NCBI RefSeq assembly: GCF_017916515.1
Contig: NZ_JAFMTA010000001.1
Coordinates: 3,139,107-3,203,106, forward strand
Source: Naasia sp. SYSU D00948
GTDB taxonomy: Bacteria > Actinomycetota > Actinomycetes > Actinomycetales > Microbacteriaceae
Length of the DNA: 64,000 nt
Direction of reading: 5' to 3'
The notes under the pieces were generated by a model that was not told the origin of the DNA, did not search any database, and was given only the letters and a program-made list of their open reading frames with translations. Both the position numbers and the translations under genes were made by a program. Below, in pieces: positions 56,198 through 64,000 of the stretch (within the stretch, counting starts at the first letter, position 1; the number at the start of each line of letters is the position of its first letter).

Positions 56198-56470
56198 ATG
56201 TCAGTTCGAGTCCACTACGGCTCGCAGTCCTACATCGCGAAGGAGCAGGACTCGGCGGCGCTCGCCCGGCAGGCGTTCGAGATCCTGACGAGCGGCCCGC
56301 AGATGAGCGGCATCTGGAACCTGGAGACGACGTCCGGCCAGGTCTACCTGCTGCTGACGCGCAACACTCCCGTCGCCGTCGAGGACTTCGACGACGCGCT
56401 CGACTACCACCACAACTCGCTGGACTTCTCCGACGTGCCCGGGAGGTCGGTCAGCCGGCCAGACGCGTGA
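56198..56470 (+). CDS. Small conserved-looking hypothetical protein
   Basis: This 90-residue protein starts behind AGGAGAAG. It reads MSVRVHYGSQSYIAKEQD, a helix (ALARQAFEILTSG), strands (IWNLETTSGQVYLLLTRN) and ends DYHHNSLDFSDV. No family is recognised. It is one of few plus-strand genes here and overlaps the end of tlyA by 20 bases. Confidence 0.65.
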   Translation: MSVRVHYGSQSYIAKEQDSAALARQAFEILTSGPQMSGIWNLETTSGQVYLLLTRNTPVAVEDFDDALDYHHNSLDFSDVPGRSVSRPDA

Positions 56471-57251
56471 GCCGGTCCGGGTCGAGCACGCCGGACGGGT
56501 CCTCCGCGGAGCGCGCGAGCCAGGCCAGGTACTCCCGGTTCCCGCCGGTCCCGGGCAGCGGGGAGGCGATGAGCCCGGCCGTCCCGAGGCCGAGATCCCA
56601 TGCGCTCCACAGCACGTCCCGGATCGCATCGGCGCGGAGGGCCGCGTCCCGGACGATGCCCTCGCGCACGCCCTGACGACCCACCTCGAACTGAGGCTTG
56701 ATCAGGACCACGAAGTCCGCGTCCGGCGTCGCGGCGTCGCTCAGGGCGGGCAGCACCTGGGTGAGCGAGATGAAGGAGAGGTCCGCGACGACCAGCTGAG
56801 GACGGCGCTCCGAGCCGGTCAGTGCGGCGAGGGCGGGCGCGTCGAGGGTGCGCACGTTCACGCCCTCATACGAGTCCACCCGCGGATCGGAGGCGATCAG
56901 CCGGGCGAGCTGGCCGTGCCCCACGTCGACCGCGATCACCCGCTCGGCGCCCCGCTCGAGCAGCACCTGGGTGAAGCCGCCGGTCGACGCTCCCGCGTCG
57001 AGCGCCAGCCGCCCTTCGACCCGGACCGGGAACTGCTCGAGCGCCGCGAGGAGCTTGTGAGCCGCCCGGCTCACGTAGTCGTCGGTCTCGGCGACCTGGA
57101 TGCGCGAGTCGTCGGCGACCCGGGCGGACGGCTTCAGAGCCGGCCGGTCGTCCACCGTGACGAGGCCGTCGGCCACCAGGCGTGCCGCGTGCGTCCGGGA
57201 GCGCGCGAGGCCCCGGTCGACGAGCGCGGTGTCGAGCCGGGATCCGGACAT
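56451..57251 (-). CDS. TlyA family rRNA 2'-O-methyltransferase
   Basis: This 266-residue protein has an N-terminal S4 domain (LDTALVDRGLARSRTHAARLV, RAAHKLLAALE) and an FtsJ-like methyltransferase domain with the SAM motif ALDAGASTGGFTQVLLERGA, VVADLSFISL and LIKPQFEVGR. In mycobacteria TlyA methylates 16S and 23S rRNA and sets capreomycin sensitivity. Its ATG overlaps the stop of the small upstream gene. Confidence 0.92.
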   Translation of the reverse strand: MSGSRLDTALVDRGLARSRTHAARLVADGLVTVDDRPALKPSARVADDSRIQVAETDDYVSRAAHKLLAALEQFPVRVEGRLALDAGASTGGFTQVLLERGAERVIAVDVGHGQLARLIASDPRVDSYEGVNVRTLDAPALAALTGSERRPQLVVADLSFISLTQVLPALSDAATPDADFVVLIKPQFEVGRQGVREGIVRDAALRADAIRDVLWSAWDLGLGTAGLIASPLPGTGGNREYLAWLARSAEDPSGVLDPDRLTRLAG

Positions 57252-57373
57252 CAGCCGTCCGCCTCCTCGAGGCGGCGGCGCAGCTGCTCGAGCAGTGTCA
57301 GGTAGCCGTCCGCCCGCTCGGCGAGCGGCAGCTCCTCGAGCTCGGCGAGCGCCGCAGCGATCTCCTCGGTCAC
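57251..57373 (-). CDS. Tiny Glu/Leu-rich protein before tlyA
   Basis: A 40-residue frame from GTG 57373 reads EEIAAALAELEELPLAERA, YLTLLEQLRRRLEEADG, two amphipathic helices. Its stop shares one base with the tlyA start (TGATG), so translation is coupled. I recall small helical genes at this position in other actinobacteria; that was not searched. No function is known. Confidence 0.6.
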   Translation of the reverse strand: MTEEIAAALAELEELPLAERADGYLTLLEQLRRRLEEADG

Positions 57374-57431
57374 GGGTCCCACGGTACCCGTCGGCTCCCC
57401 TGGCTCATTGGCCCCGCGCCGGAGCGCGTGG

Positions 57432-57450
57432 TTAGGGTAGCCTTACCTCA
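57432..57450 (+). promoter_or_regulatory. DtxR/IdeR-type iron box
   Basis: TTAGGGTAGCCTTACCTCA matches the DtxR consensus TTAGGTTAGSCTAACCTWA at about 15 of 19 positions. It lies 18 bases before the GTG of the siderophore-binding protein gene. Iron-loaded DtxR/IdeR would repress the operon here. Confidence 0.85.
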
Positions 57451-57467
57451 CTTCGAAAGGACTGCAC

Positions 57468-58502
57468 GTGCTCTCTCTCCGCCGTCCGGCCATAGCGGCC
57501 GCCCTCACTCTCTCCGGGGCGCTGCTGCTCACGGCGTGCAGCTCCACCACTCCCGCCTCCGACGGCGGCAGCGCCGGCGGCGGCGGCTTCCCTGTCACCG
57601 TCGAGCACGCGTACGGCGCCACCGAGGTCCCCGAGCAGCCGGAGCGCGTCGCCACCGTGGCGTGGGGGAACCAGGACGTCGCTCTCGCCCTCGGTGTCGT
57701 GCCCGTCGGGATGCCCTTCGTCACCTACGCCGACGACAACGGCGACGGCATCCTGCCCTGGGTCCAGGACGCGCTCGACGAGCTGGGCGGCGAGACCCCC
57801 GAGCTCTTCGACGAGGTCGACGGCATCAACTTCGAGCAGGTCGCCGATACGGCTCCGGACCTCATCCTCGGCGCGAACTCGGGTCTCACCGAGGAGGAGT
57901 ACCAGACCCTCACCGAGATCGCCCCGACCGTCTCCTTCCCGGGCGAGCCCTGGCTCGTCGACTGGCGCGAGAGCACCACCCTCAACGGCGCCGCCCTCGG
58001 CCTGGCGGACGAGGCGGACGAGCTCGTCGCCGACACCGAGCAGCTCATCGCGGACGCGGCGGCCGCCCATCCGGAGCTTCAGGGCACGACGTTCGCCTAC
58101 CTCTGGGTCGACCCCGGCGACACGAGCTCCGTGTACGTCTACCTCCCGGAGGACGCGCGGGTCTCGTTCCTCGCGGACCTCGGCATGGAGCCGTCGGCGG
58201 GCGTGCAGCAGCTCGCCGCCGAGAACGAGGGGCAGTTCTTCGCCACGCTCACCGCGGAGAACCTGGACGTCCTCGCGGACGCCGACATCATCCTCAACTA
58301 CGGCGGCGAGGACACCCTCGCGGCGATGCAGGCCGAGCCGCTGCTCGGCGCCCTTCCGGCCGTCCAGGCGGGAGCCGTGGCCATCGTCACCGAGTCGGAT
58401 GCACTCGCCGCCGCCATGACGACGCCCACGGTCCTGTCAATCCCCTGGGGCATCGACGAGTACACGCAGATCCTCGCCGACGCGGCCGCGAAGGTGCAGT
58501 GA
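57468..58502 (+). CDS. Iron-siderophore ABC transporter binding lipoprotein
   Basis: This 344-residue protein has a lipoprotein signal with lipobox LLTAC (Cys about 24), a Ser/Gly linker and a class III periplasmic-binding fold: VTVEHAYGATEVPEQPERVATVA, IAPTVSFPGEP, ILNYGGEDTLAAM. It captures ferric siderophores outside the membrane. GTG 57468 lies behind AAAGGA and just after the iron box. The stop overlaps the first permease start (GTGA). Confidence 0.93.
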   Translation: MLSLRRPAIAAALTLSGALLLTACSSTTPASDGGSAGGGGFPVTVEHAYGATEVPEQPERVATVAWGNQDVALALGVVPVGMPFVTYADDNGDGILPWVQDALDELGGETPELFDEVDGINFEQVADTAPDLILGANSGLTEEEYQTLTEIAPTVSFPGEPWLVDWRESTTLNGAALGLADEADELVADTEQLIADAAAAHPELQGTTFAYLWVDPGDTSSVYVYLPEDARVSFLADLGMEPSAGVQQLAAENEGQFFATLTAENLDVLADADIILNYGGEDTLAAMQAEPLLGALPAVQAGAVAIVTESDALAAAMTTPTVLSIPWGIDEYTQILADAAAKVQ

Positions 58503-59554
58503 TCGACGGAACCGCCACCGACGCGCCGGCCGGACCCAGCGTGGTCCGGCCGGCGCGTCGCCGCCGGAGGCTCCTGATCGGCCTGGCCGTGGGGCTCGCG
58601 GGCCTGGCCGCCGCGGTCCTCCTGTCGCTCGTCTTCGGCTCGCGCGTGGTGTCGTGGGACGAGGTGGTGGGCGGCGTCCTCGCGCCGGATCCCAACTCCT
58701 TCGCGGAGCAGGCGGTCGCGACGCGCGTCCCTCGGACGGCCCTCGCCATCCTCGTCGGTGGCGCTCTCGGGCTCTCGGGCGCCGTCATGCAGGGGATCAC
58801 CCGGAACCCGCTCGCGGATCCCGGTCTGCTCGGGGTCAACGCGGGCAGCGCCCTCGCCGTCGTCCTCGGGATCTCCGTGCTCTCGATCGACTCGACCGGC
58901 GAGTACATCTGGTTCGCCCAGGCGGGCGCCGCCGGCGCAGCTCTCCTCGTCTACGCGGTCGGCTCGATCGGGCGGGCCGGCGCGACGCCGCTCAAGCTCG
59001 CGATCGCCGGCGCCGCGACCTCGGCGGCCCTCGCGTCCCTCGTGTCCGCGGTCCTCCTCGTGCGGACCGACGTGTTCAACGTCTTCCGCTTCTGGCAGGT
59101 GGGCGGCGTGGGCGGCGCCGACTTCGGCGAGATGGCACCCGTCCTCCCCTTCCTCGGGCTCGGCCTCGTGCTCGCGCTGCTGTCCTCCCGCGGACTCGAC
59201 GTGCTGGCGCTCGGCGACGATGTGGCACGCGGGCTCGGCGGCCGCGTGGGACCGGCGCGGGTGCTCGCGGGGCTCGCGGCCGTCCTGCTCAGCGCCGGCG
59301 CCGTCGCGATCGCGGGACCCATCGGCTTCGTGGGGCTGGTCGTCCCGCATGCGGCCCGGGTCTTCACAGGTCCTGGGCACCGGTGGCTGCTCCCCTACTC
59401 CGCGCTGCTCGGCGCCGTGCTCCTGGTCGCCGCCGACGTGGTGGGCCGGGTGATCAACCGTCCCGCCGACGTGCCGGTGGGCATCATGACCGCGGTGGTC
59501 GGGGCCCCCTTCTTCATCTGGCTCATCCGGCGCGCGAAGGTCCGGGAGCTGTGA
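58499..59554 (+). CDS. FecCD-family siderophore permease 1
   Basis: This 351-residue protein has about nine membrane helices and the FecCD marks VPRTALAILVGGALGLSGAVMQGITRNPLADPGLLGVNAG and GPIGFVGLVVPHAAR. It pairs with the next gene to form the channel. It starts at GTG within the binding-protein stop. Confidence 0.93.
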   Translation: MIDGTATDAPAGPSVVRPARRRRRLLIGLAVGLAGLAAAVLLSLVFGSRVVSWDEVVGGVLAPDPNSFAEQAVATRVPRTALAILVGGALGLSGAVMQGITRNPLADPGLLGVNAGSALAVVLGISVLSIDSTGEYIWFAQAGAAGAALLVYAVGSIGRAGATPLKLAIAGAATSAALASLVSAVLLVRTDVFNVFRFWQVGGVGGADFGEMAPVLPFLGLGLVLALLSSRGLDVLALGDDVARGLGGRVGPARVLAGLAAVLLSAGAVAIAGPIGFVGLVVPHAARVFTGPGHRWLLPYSALLGAVLLVAADVVGRVINRPADVPVGIMTAVVGAPFFIWLIRRAKVREL

Positions 59555-60567
59555 GCATCCTCGCCGCGGGGCGGGCGGTTCGCCTCCGGCGGCGCACCGT
59601 GGTGACGGCCCTGCTCGGAGCGCTCGTCGTCGCCCTGTTCCTCCTCGCGCTCGTGGTCGGCGACCGGATCTACGGCCTCGCCGACGTCCTGCGGGTCGTC
59701 CTCGGCCAGGACGTGCCGGGCGCCTCCTTCACCGTGGGCCGGCTGCGGCTGCCCCGGGCGATCCTGGCCGTCCTCATCGGCGCGGCCTTCGGCATGGCGG
59801 GCACCCTGTTCCAGACGATGCTGCGGAATCCGCTCGCGAGCCCCGACATCCTGGGCATCGGCTACGGCTCGAGCGCGGCGGCCGTGGTGGCGATCGGCTT
59901 CTTCGGCGCCCAGGGAGCGACGGTGTCGGTCGTGGCCGTCGTCGCAGGTCTCGCCGTCGCGTTCCTCCTCTACGCGCTGTCCTGGCGGGGCGGCGTGCAG
60001 GGCTCGCGCCTCGTGCTCATCGGGATCGCGCTCGGCACCGTGCTCCTCGCTGTCATCCAGTGGGTGCTGACGCGCATCGAGGTGTACAAGGCGGCGGAGG
60101 CGCTGCGGTGGCTGTCGGGCAGCCTCAGCAGCGCGTTCTGGGGCGACCTTCCGCCCCTCGCGCTGGCGATGGCGGTCCTCACGCCCGCCGCGTTCGTCCT
60201 GTCCCGCCGGCTGTCCGTGCTGCAGCTCGGCGACGACGCCGCGGCCGCGCTCGGGGTGCGGCCGAACTCCACGCGCCTCCTGCTCGTCCTCGTCGCGGTC
60301 GGCCTCATCTCGGTCGCCACCGCCGCCGCCGGGCCCGTGGCCTTCGTCGCCTTCCTCGCCGGGCCGATCGCGGGCCGGCTGCTGCCGGGCGCGTCGCTGC
60401 TCCTGCCGGCCGCGTTCGTCGGTGCGATCCTGGTGCTCGGGGCGGACCTCGTGGGGAGCAACCTGCTCTTCACGACGTTCCCGGTCGGCGTCGTCACGGG
60501 CGCGATCGGAGCGCCCTACCTGCTCTGGCTCATCGCCAGGTCCAACCGGAACGGAGGTCGGCTGTGA
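59551..60567 (+). CDS. FecCD-family siderophore permease 2
   Basis: This 338-residue second permease has RLPRAILAVLIGAAFGMAGTLFQTMLRNPLASPDILGIGYG and AAGPVAFVAFLAGPIAGRLL. Its GTG overlaps the stop of permease 1. The two related permeases act as a heterodimer. Confidence 0.93.
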   Translation: MSILAAGRAVRLRRRTVVTALLGALVVALFLLALVVGDRIYGLADVLRVVLGQDVPGASFTVGRLRLPRAILAVLIGAAFGMAGTLFQTMLRNPLASPDILGIGYGSSAAAVVAIGFFGAQGATVSVVAVVAGLAVAFLLYALSWRGGVQGSRLVLIGIALGTVLLAVIQWVLTRIEVYKAAEALRWLSGSLSSAFWGDLPPLALAMAVLTPAAFVLSRRLSVLQLGDDAAAALGVRPNSTRLLLVLVAVGLISVATAAAGPVAFVAFLAGPIAGRLLPGASLLLPAAFVGAILVLGADLVGSNLLFTTFPVGVVTGAIGAPYLLWLIARSNRNGGRL

Positions 60568-61367
60568 CGGTCCACCGCTCGCTCGTCACCGAGGCGCTCA
60601 CCGTCGGCTACGACGACCGCGTCGTCGTCCAGGAGCTCACCCTCGCCATTCCGGCCGGCCGCATCAGCGTCATCGTCGGCGCGAACGCGTGCGGGAAGTC
60701 CACGCTGCTGCGCGCCATGGCGCGCCTCCTGCCGCCGCGCTCGGGGGCGGTCCTGCTGGACGGGCGCTCCATCGCCGAGCGGCCGACACGGGAGGTCGCG
60801 AAGATCCTCGGACTCCTCCCGCAGACGCCCGTCGCTCCCGACGACATCGCGGTCGCCGACCTCGTCGCCCGGGGCCGGTATCCGCACCGCTCGTTCCTGC
60901 GTCCCTGGACGCAGGAGGACGAGGCCGCCGTCGCCGAGGCGCTCCGCATGACGGACGTGCTGGATCTCGCGGACCGGTCGGTGGACGAGCTCTCGGGCGG
61001 CCAGCGCCAGCGGGTGTGGATCGCGATGGCGCTTGCGCAGGGGACGGACGTCCTGCTCCTCGACGAGCCGACGACGTTCCTCGACGTCGCGCACCAGATC
61101 GAGGTGCTCGACCTGCTCACCGACCTGAACCGGCAGAAGGGGACCACGATCGTCATGGTCCTGCACGACCTGAACCTGGCCGCCCGCTACGCGGACGAGC
61201 TGTTCGCCGTGAAGGACGGCCGGCTCTATCTCTCGGGAGCGCCGGCGGACGTCGTGACCGCGCCGATGGTTCGCGACGTGTTCGGCATGGACGCCCGGAT
61301 CGTCGCGGACGACGTGTCGGGCACCCCCCTGGTGCTGCCGATCGGGCGGCACCACTCCCGGGTGTGA
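60564..61367 (+). CDS. Iron-siderophore ABC transporter ATPase
   Basis: This 267-residue ATPase has Walker A VGANACGKSTLLRAM, signature ELSGGQRQRVWIAMAL, Walker B VLLLDEPTTFLD and switch His in MVLHDLNLAARYAD, the FepC/FecE type. It starts at GTG overlapping permease 2. It ends 13 bases from the convergent HAD gene. Confidence 0.94.
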   Translation: MTVHRSLVTEALTVGYDDRVVVQELTLAIPAGRISVIVGANACGKSTLLRAMARLLPPRSGAVLLDGRSIAERPTREVAKILGLLPQTPVAPDDIAVADLVARGRYPHRSFLRPWTQEDEAAVAEALRMTDVLDLADRSVDELSGGQRQRVWIAMALAQGTDVLLLDEPTTFLDVAHQIEVLDLLTDLNRQKGTTIVMVLHDLNLAARYADELFAVKDGRLYLSGAPADVVTAPMVRDVFGMDARIVADDVSGTPLVLPIGRHHSRV

Positions 61368-61380
61368 GAGCCGTCCGCCG

Positions 61381-62397
61381 TCAGCGGTAGATGCGGGGCG
61401 GGATGTCGAGTCCGTAGATCGCGAGTCCCGAGTTCCAGACCGCGGCGCACGCCGCGCGGAGCAGGTCGATCCGGCGGTCGCCGTCCGCAAGGACGTCGAG
61501 CCGGTTGTCGCGCAGGGCGACCCGCGCGGTGCCGACGATCGTGACGTCCTTGCGCTGCTCGACGACCGGATACGGCTCCGCGAGCTGGCGCAGGTCCTCG
61601 AGCAGGAAGTCGGGCCGCATGTCCGGCGCCGCCGCGATCAGCTGCTTGCCGGTGTCGATGCCGGTGAGCACGTGCGCGGAGCGGATGCCGGCCCGGCGCG
61701 CCCCCAGGATGTCCGTGTCGAGGCGATCCCCGAGGAACAGCGGCGACCGCGCGGCGAACCGTGCGACGGCCTCGGTGAAGATCGGCGTCTCCGGCTTGCC
61801 GGCCACCCGGGGCAGGATCCCGACGGCGTTGTGCACGGCCGCGACGAGGCTCCCGTTGCCCGGCGCGATCCCGCGCGCGACCGGGATCGTCCAGTCCGTG
61901 TTGGTCGCGATCCAGGGGATGCCGTTGCCGTCGCGGTCCCGGGCGAGTGCGAAGGACGCCTCGGCGAGGTGCGCCCAGCCCACGTCGGGCGCGAAGCCCT
62001 GGACGACGGCGGCCGGGCCGTCGTCCGCCGATCGGGTGACCCGGAAGCCGGCACGCTCCACCTCGGTCGTGAGGCCTTCGCCGCCCACCACGAGGATGAG
62101 CGACCCTTCCGGCACGGTGCCGGCGAGCAGGCGCATCGCCGCCTGCGGCGAGGTGACGACGTCCTCCGGACGCACCGGGAGCCCGTACTCGGCGAGGTGC
62201 GCGGCCACCACGGCGTCGCTGCGCGAGGCGTTGTTGGTGATGTAGCCGACGCGGATCCCGGAGGCCGCCGCGGCGTTCAGGCTCTCGACCGCGTGAGGGA
62301 TCGCGCGGTGACCGGTGTAGACGACCCCGTCGAGGTCGGCGAGCAGGACGTCGACGCCGTCGAGCGGCGCCGGTCCCTCAGCGGCCCTCCGCCACAT
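61381..62397 (-). CDS. HAD-IIA hydrolase (NagD-like)
   Basis: This 338-residue phosphatase has DLDGVVYTGHRAIPHAVESL (nucleophile Asp), GYITNNASRSD, the cap segment and PLFLGDRLDTDILGARRAG. HAD-IIA members dephosphorylate sugar or nucleotide phosphates. The C-terminal 70 residues (TIVGTARVALRDNRLDVLADG) are an extension found in actinobacterial proteins near tlyA. It overlaps the next gene upstream by 20 bases. Confidence 0.9.
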   Translation of the reverse strand: MWRRAAEGPAPLDGVDVLLADLDGVVYTGHRAIPHAVESLNAAAASGIRVGYITNNASRSDAVVAAHLAEYGLPVRPEDVVTSPQAAMRLLAGTVPEGSLILVVGGEGLTTEVERAGFRVTRSADDGPAAVVQGFAPDVGWAHLAEASFALARDRDGNGIPWIATNTDWTIPVARGIAPGNGSLVAAVHNAVGILPRVAGKPETPIFTEAVARFAARSPLFLGDRLDTDILGARRAGIRSAHVLTGIDTGKQLIAAAPDMRPDFLLEDLRQLAEPYPVVEQRKDVTIVGTARVALRDNRLDVLADGDRRIDLLRAACAAVWNSGLAIYGLDIPPRIYR

Positions 62398-64000
62398 CCG
62401 TGTCGTCCTCGTTCTCGTCCGTCGCGGAGTCCGCGTCGGTCACGGCTGCCGCGTCGGTCGCGGCTGCCGCTGTCACAGCGCCGGCGGCGTCCTCGACGTC
62501 GGCACTGTCCTCGGCGGTCAGTGCAGCATCCGTGACGGCGCCGGTGGAGCTGTGCGCGACGTCGGCACTCTCGACTCGCTCGGCGGAAGCGCCGGCCGCC
62601 TCCGAGGGCTCGGAGTCCGCCGTCTCGGCGGCGCTGCCGGCGTCATCCGCCGCCCCGGAGCCGTCCTCCGCGTCGGGGCTGCTCACACCGACCCCGGTGT
62701 CGTGGCCGCCGGCATCGACCTCGGCGTCCGGGCTGCCGGCATCGATCTGCGGATCCGACATGCCCTCATCGAGGCCGGCACCGTCGGCCTTCGCGCCGTC
62801 CGTCGCCTGATCGTCGGCGGCGTCCTCGATCGAGAGGTCCTCGATCTCGACGACGTCCTCCTCGGGCTCGAGCGCCTCCTCCGCCACCGCCGCGCGTGCC
62901 CGCCACTGCTCCGCCTCGTCCACCCGGCCCAACTCGTCGAGGACCTCGGCGTAGGCGCGATACAGCGGCGGGCTGTAGCTGAAGGCCCGGTCCGGGTTCA
63001 GCTGCGGGATCTCCAGCTCGCCGAGAGCGAGTTCGGGCTGTCCGAGGTCGAGCCGCGCGCCGGACATCGCGATTGCGAGCGCCACCTGCACGGGCGCCGA
63101 CAGCGTCTCGCGGGGAACGGACCGGCCCAGCTCGAGCGCACGGTCCGGCCTGCCGACCCCCCGCTCGCTGTCCACCATCAGCGGGAGCTGGTCGTTGCTG
63201 CCGGAGATGCGACGGAACGTCCGAAGCTCGCGGAGCGCGAGCGCGAAGTCGCCGACGGTGTACGCCGTGATGGCGAGCGTCTCGCGCACGACGGCGATGC
63301 GGCCGCCCTTCCGCGCCGCCGACAGGGCGTGCCTGTGGGCGAGCTCCGGGTCCTCGTCGAGCAGCCTGCTCGCCATGACGAGGTGCCCGGCGACCCAGTC
63401 GGCGTTCTCCTTGCTCAGGGTCCTGAGCTCGGAGCGGGCACCCTTGTCGAGCATCGACGGCGTGACGTCCTCGGGGATCTGAGGATCGTCGTGCCGCGGG
63501 CGGAACGGGCGGAGGTCCGGCCCCTCCCGCTCCGCACGGTCCGCGCCGTCGCGACCGCGCCGCTCACCCCGGTCTCCCGGCCGAGCGACGTGGCGGCTGC
63601 CGGAGTCGCGGGGCGACCATGCAGGCCGCTCCCCTGCCTCACGCCGGCCACGGCGCTCCGCGTCGCCCTCGCCGCGCCGAGGGCCGTCGCCCGATCGGCG
63701 GGGACGCTCGCCCTCGCTCCGCCTCGGTCCCTCGGAGAAGCGGCGGGGGCGGTCGCTTCCGCCGTCACCACGATCAGCGCCACCACCGAACCGACGCGGA
63801 CGCTCACCCCCGGCATCACCACGATCAGCGCCACCACCGAACCGACGCGGACGCTCACCCCCGGCATCACCACGATCAGCGCCACCACCGAACCGACGCG
63901 GACGCTCACCCCCGCCGTCACCACGATCAGCGCCACCACCGAACCGACGCGGACGCTCACCCCCGGCATCACCACGATCAGCGCCACCACCGAACCGACG
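62378..64000 (-). CDS. TPR-like protein with Arg/Gly-rich repetitive N-terminus (5' end outside window)
   Basis: The frame is open to the window edge. Three parts are seen from the N-terminal side: an Arg/Gly/Asp-rich low-complexity region with 17-residue units (RRFGGGADRGDAGGERP) and further RG-rich sequence; a helical domain starting DDPQIPEDVTPSMLDKGARS and SKENADWVAGHLVMASRLLDED with TPR-like pairs; and an acidic Ala/Asp/Glu-rich tail of about 150 residues. The middle domain is conserved near tlyA/HAD genes in actinobacteria. The charged ends suggest a scaffold or RNA-related role, which is an inference. The 3' end overlaps the HAD gene. Confidence 0.75.
   Translation of the reverse strand, partial: RRFGGGADRGDAGGERPRRFGGGADRGDGGGERPRRFGGGADRGDAGGERPRRFGGGADRGDAGGERPRRFGGGADRGDGGSDRPRRFSEGPRRSEGERPRRSGDGPRRGEGDAERRGRREAGERPAWSPRDSGSRHVARPGDRGERRGRDGADRAEREGPDLRPFRPRHDDPQIPEDVTPSMLDKGARSELRTLSKENADWVAGHLVMASRLLDEDPELAHRHALSAARKGGRIAVVRETLAITAYTVGDFALALRELRTFRRISGSNDQLPLMVDSERGVGRPDRALELGRSVPRETLSAPVQVALAIAMSGARLDLGQPELALGELEIPQLNPDRAFSYSPPLYRAYAEVLDELGRVDEAEQWRARAAVAEEALEPEEDVVEIEDLSIEDAADDQATDGAKADGAGLDEGMSDPQIDAGSPDAEVDAGGHDTGVGVSSPDAEDGSGAADDAGSAAETADSEPSEAAGASAERVESADVAHSSTGAVTDAALTAEDSADVEDAAGAVTAAAATDAAAVTDADSATDENEDDTDVAEGR
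63764..64000 (-). repeat. 51-bp tandem repeats
   Basis: Units of 51 bases starting at 63789, 63840, 63891, 63942 and 63993 differ by only a few bases (GGCATC versus GCCGTC). They run past the window end. They code for 17-residue RG-rich units in the protein above. Confidence 0.9.

Noticed and set aside
63764..64000. CRISPR-like repeat array
   Set aside because: The 51-bp units are directly adjacent without spacers and keep one open frame.

Overview
This is high-GC actinobacterial chromosome. Very high GC, GTG starts, ATGA/GTGA stop-start overlaps and the conserved block tlyA-nadK-recN ... pyrG-NUDIX-xerD ... parA-scpA-scpB-rluB-tyrA-cmk-der point to Microbacteriaceae (Rathayibacter/Clavibacter/Curtobacterium-like). 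The family placement is an inference from gene order; no 16S is present.

Layout. 1-9180 holds accessory chromosomal genes: an SRPBCC fragment, a GT4 glycosyltransferase, a two-domain GT2 glycosyltransferase, a rifampicin-phosphotransferase-like enzyme, a hemerythrin protein, a second SRPBCC protein and a secreted CHRD protein. 9183-23996 is a genomic island of about 14.7 kb in tRNA-Pro(GGG). It is bounded by an 81/82-bp direct repeat made of the tRNA 3' half plus its terminator hairpin. It carries no integrase. Its main cargo is a roughly 1,560-residue protein with a caspase-like N-terminus, a NACHT/STAND ATPase and ten 45-residue TPR-type repeats. A small protein with a Gly-rich motif and hydrophobic C-terminus follows it. 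The rest is a dead IS3 element, a GT2 glycosyltransferase, a membrane protein with collagen-like repeats, a decayed IS21 element and a small membrane protein. This looks like a conflict (defence-type) locus.

24037-36300 holds an ECF sigma factor with a likely anti-sigma partner, a fatty acid desaturase, a two-component system, thioredoxin, an aldehyde dehydrogenase, a translationally coupled 5-oxoprolinase operon (pxpA, pxpBC) ending in a biotin-carboxylase-like protein that lacks the usual catalytic residues, an NAD(P)-binding protein and a VOC protein.

36315-57373 is mainly core genome on the minus strand: der, cmk, tyrA, rluB, scpB, scpA, parA, an HNH protein, xerD, a NUDIX hydrolase, pyrG, recN, nadK and tlyA, with a plus-strand PQQ-propeller/membrane-protein pair and a small flavin-enzyme pair between. 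57432-61367 is an iron-siderophore ABC transporter operon behind a DtxR/IdeR-type box, placed between tlyA and the HAD phosphatase gene. The window ends inside a long protein with an Arg/Gly-rich repetitive N-terminus encoded by 51-bp tandem repeats.
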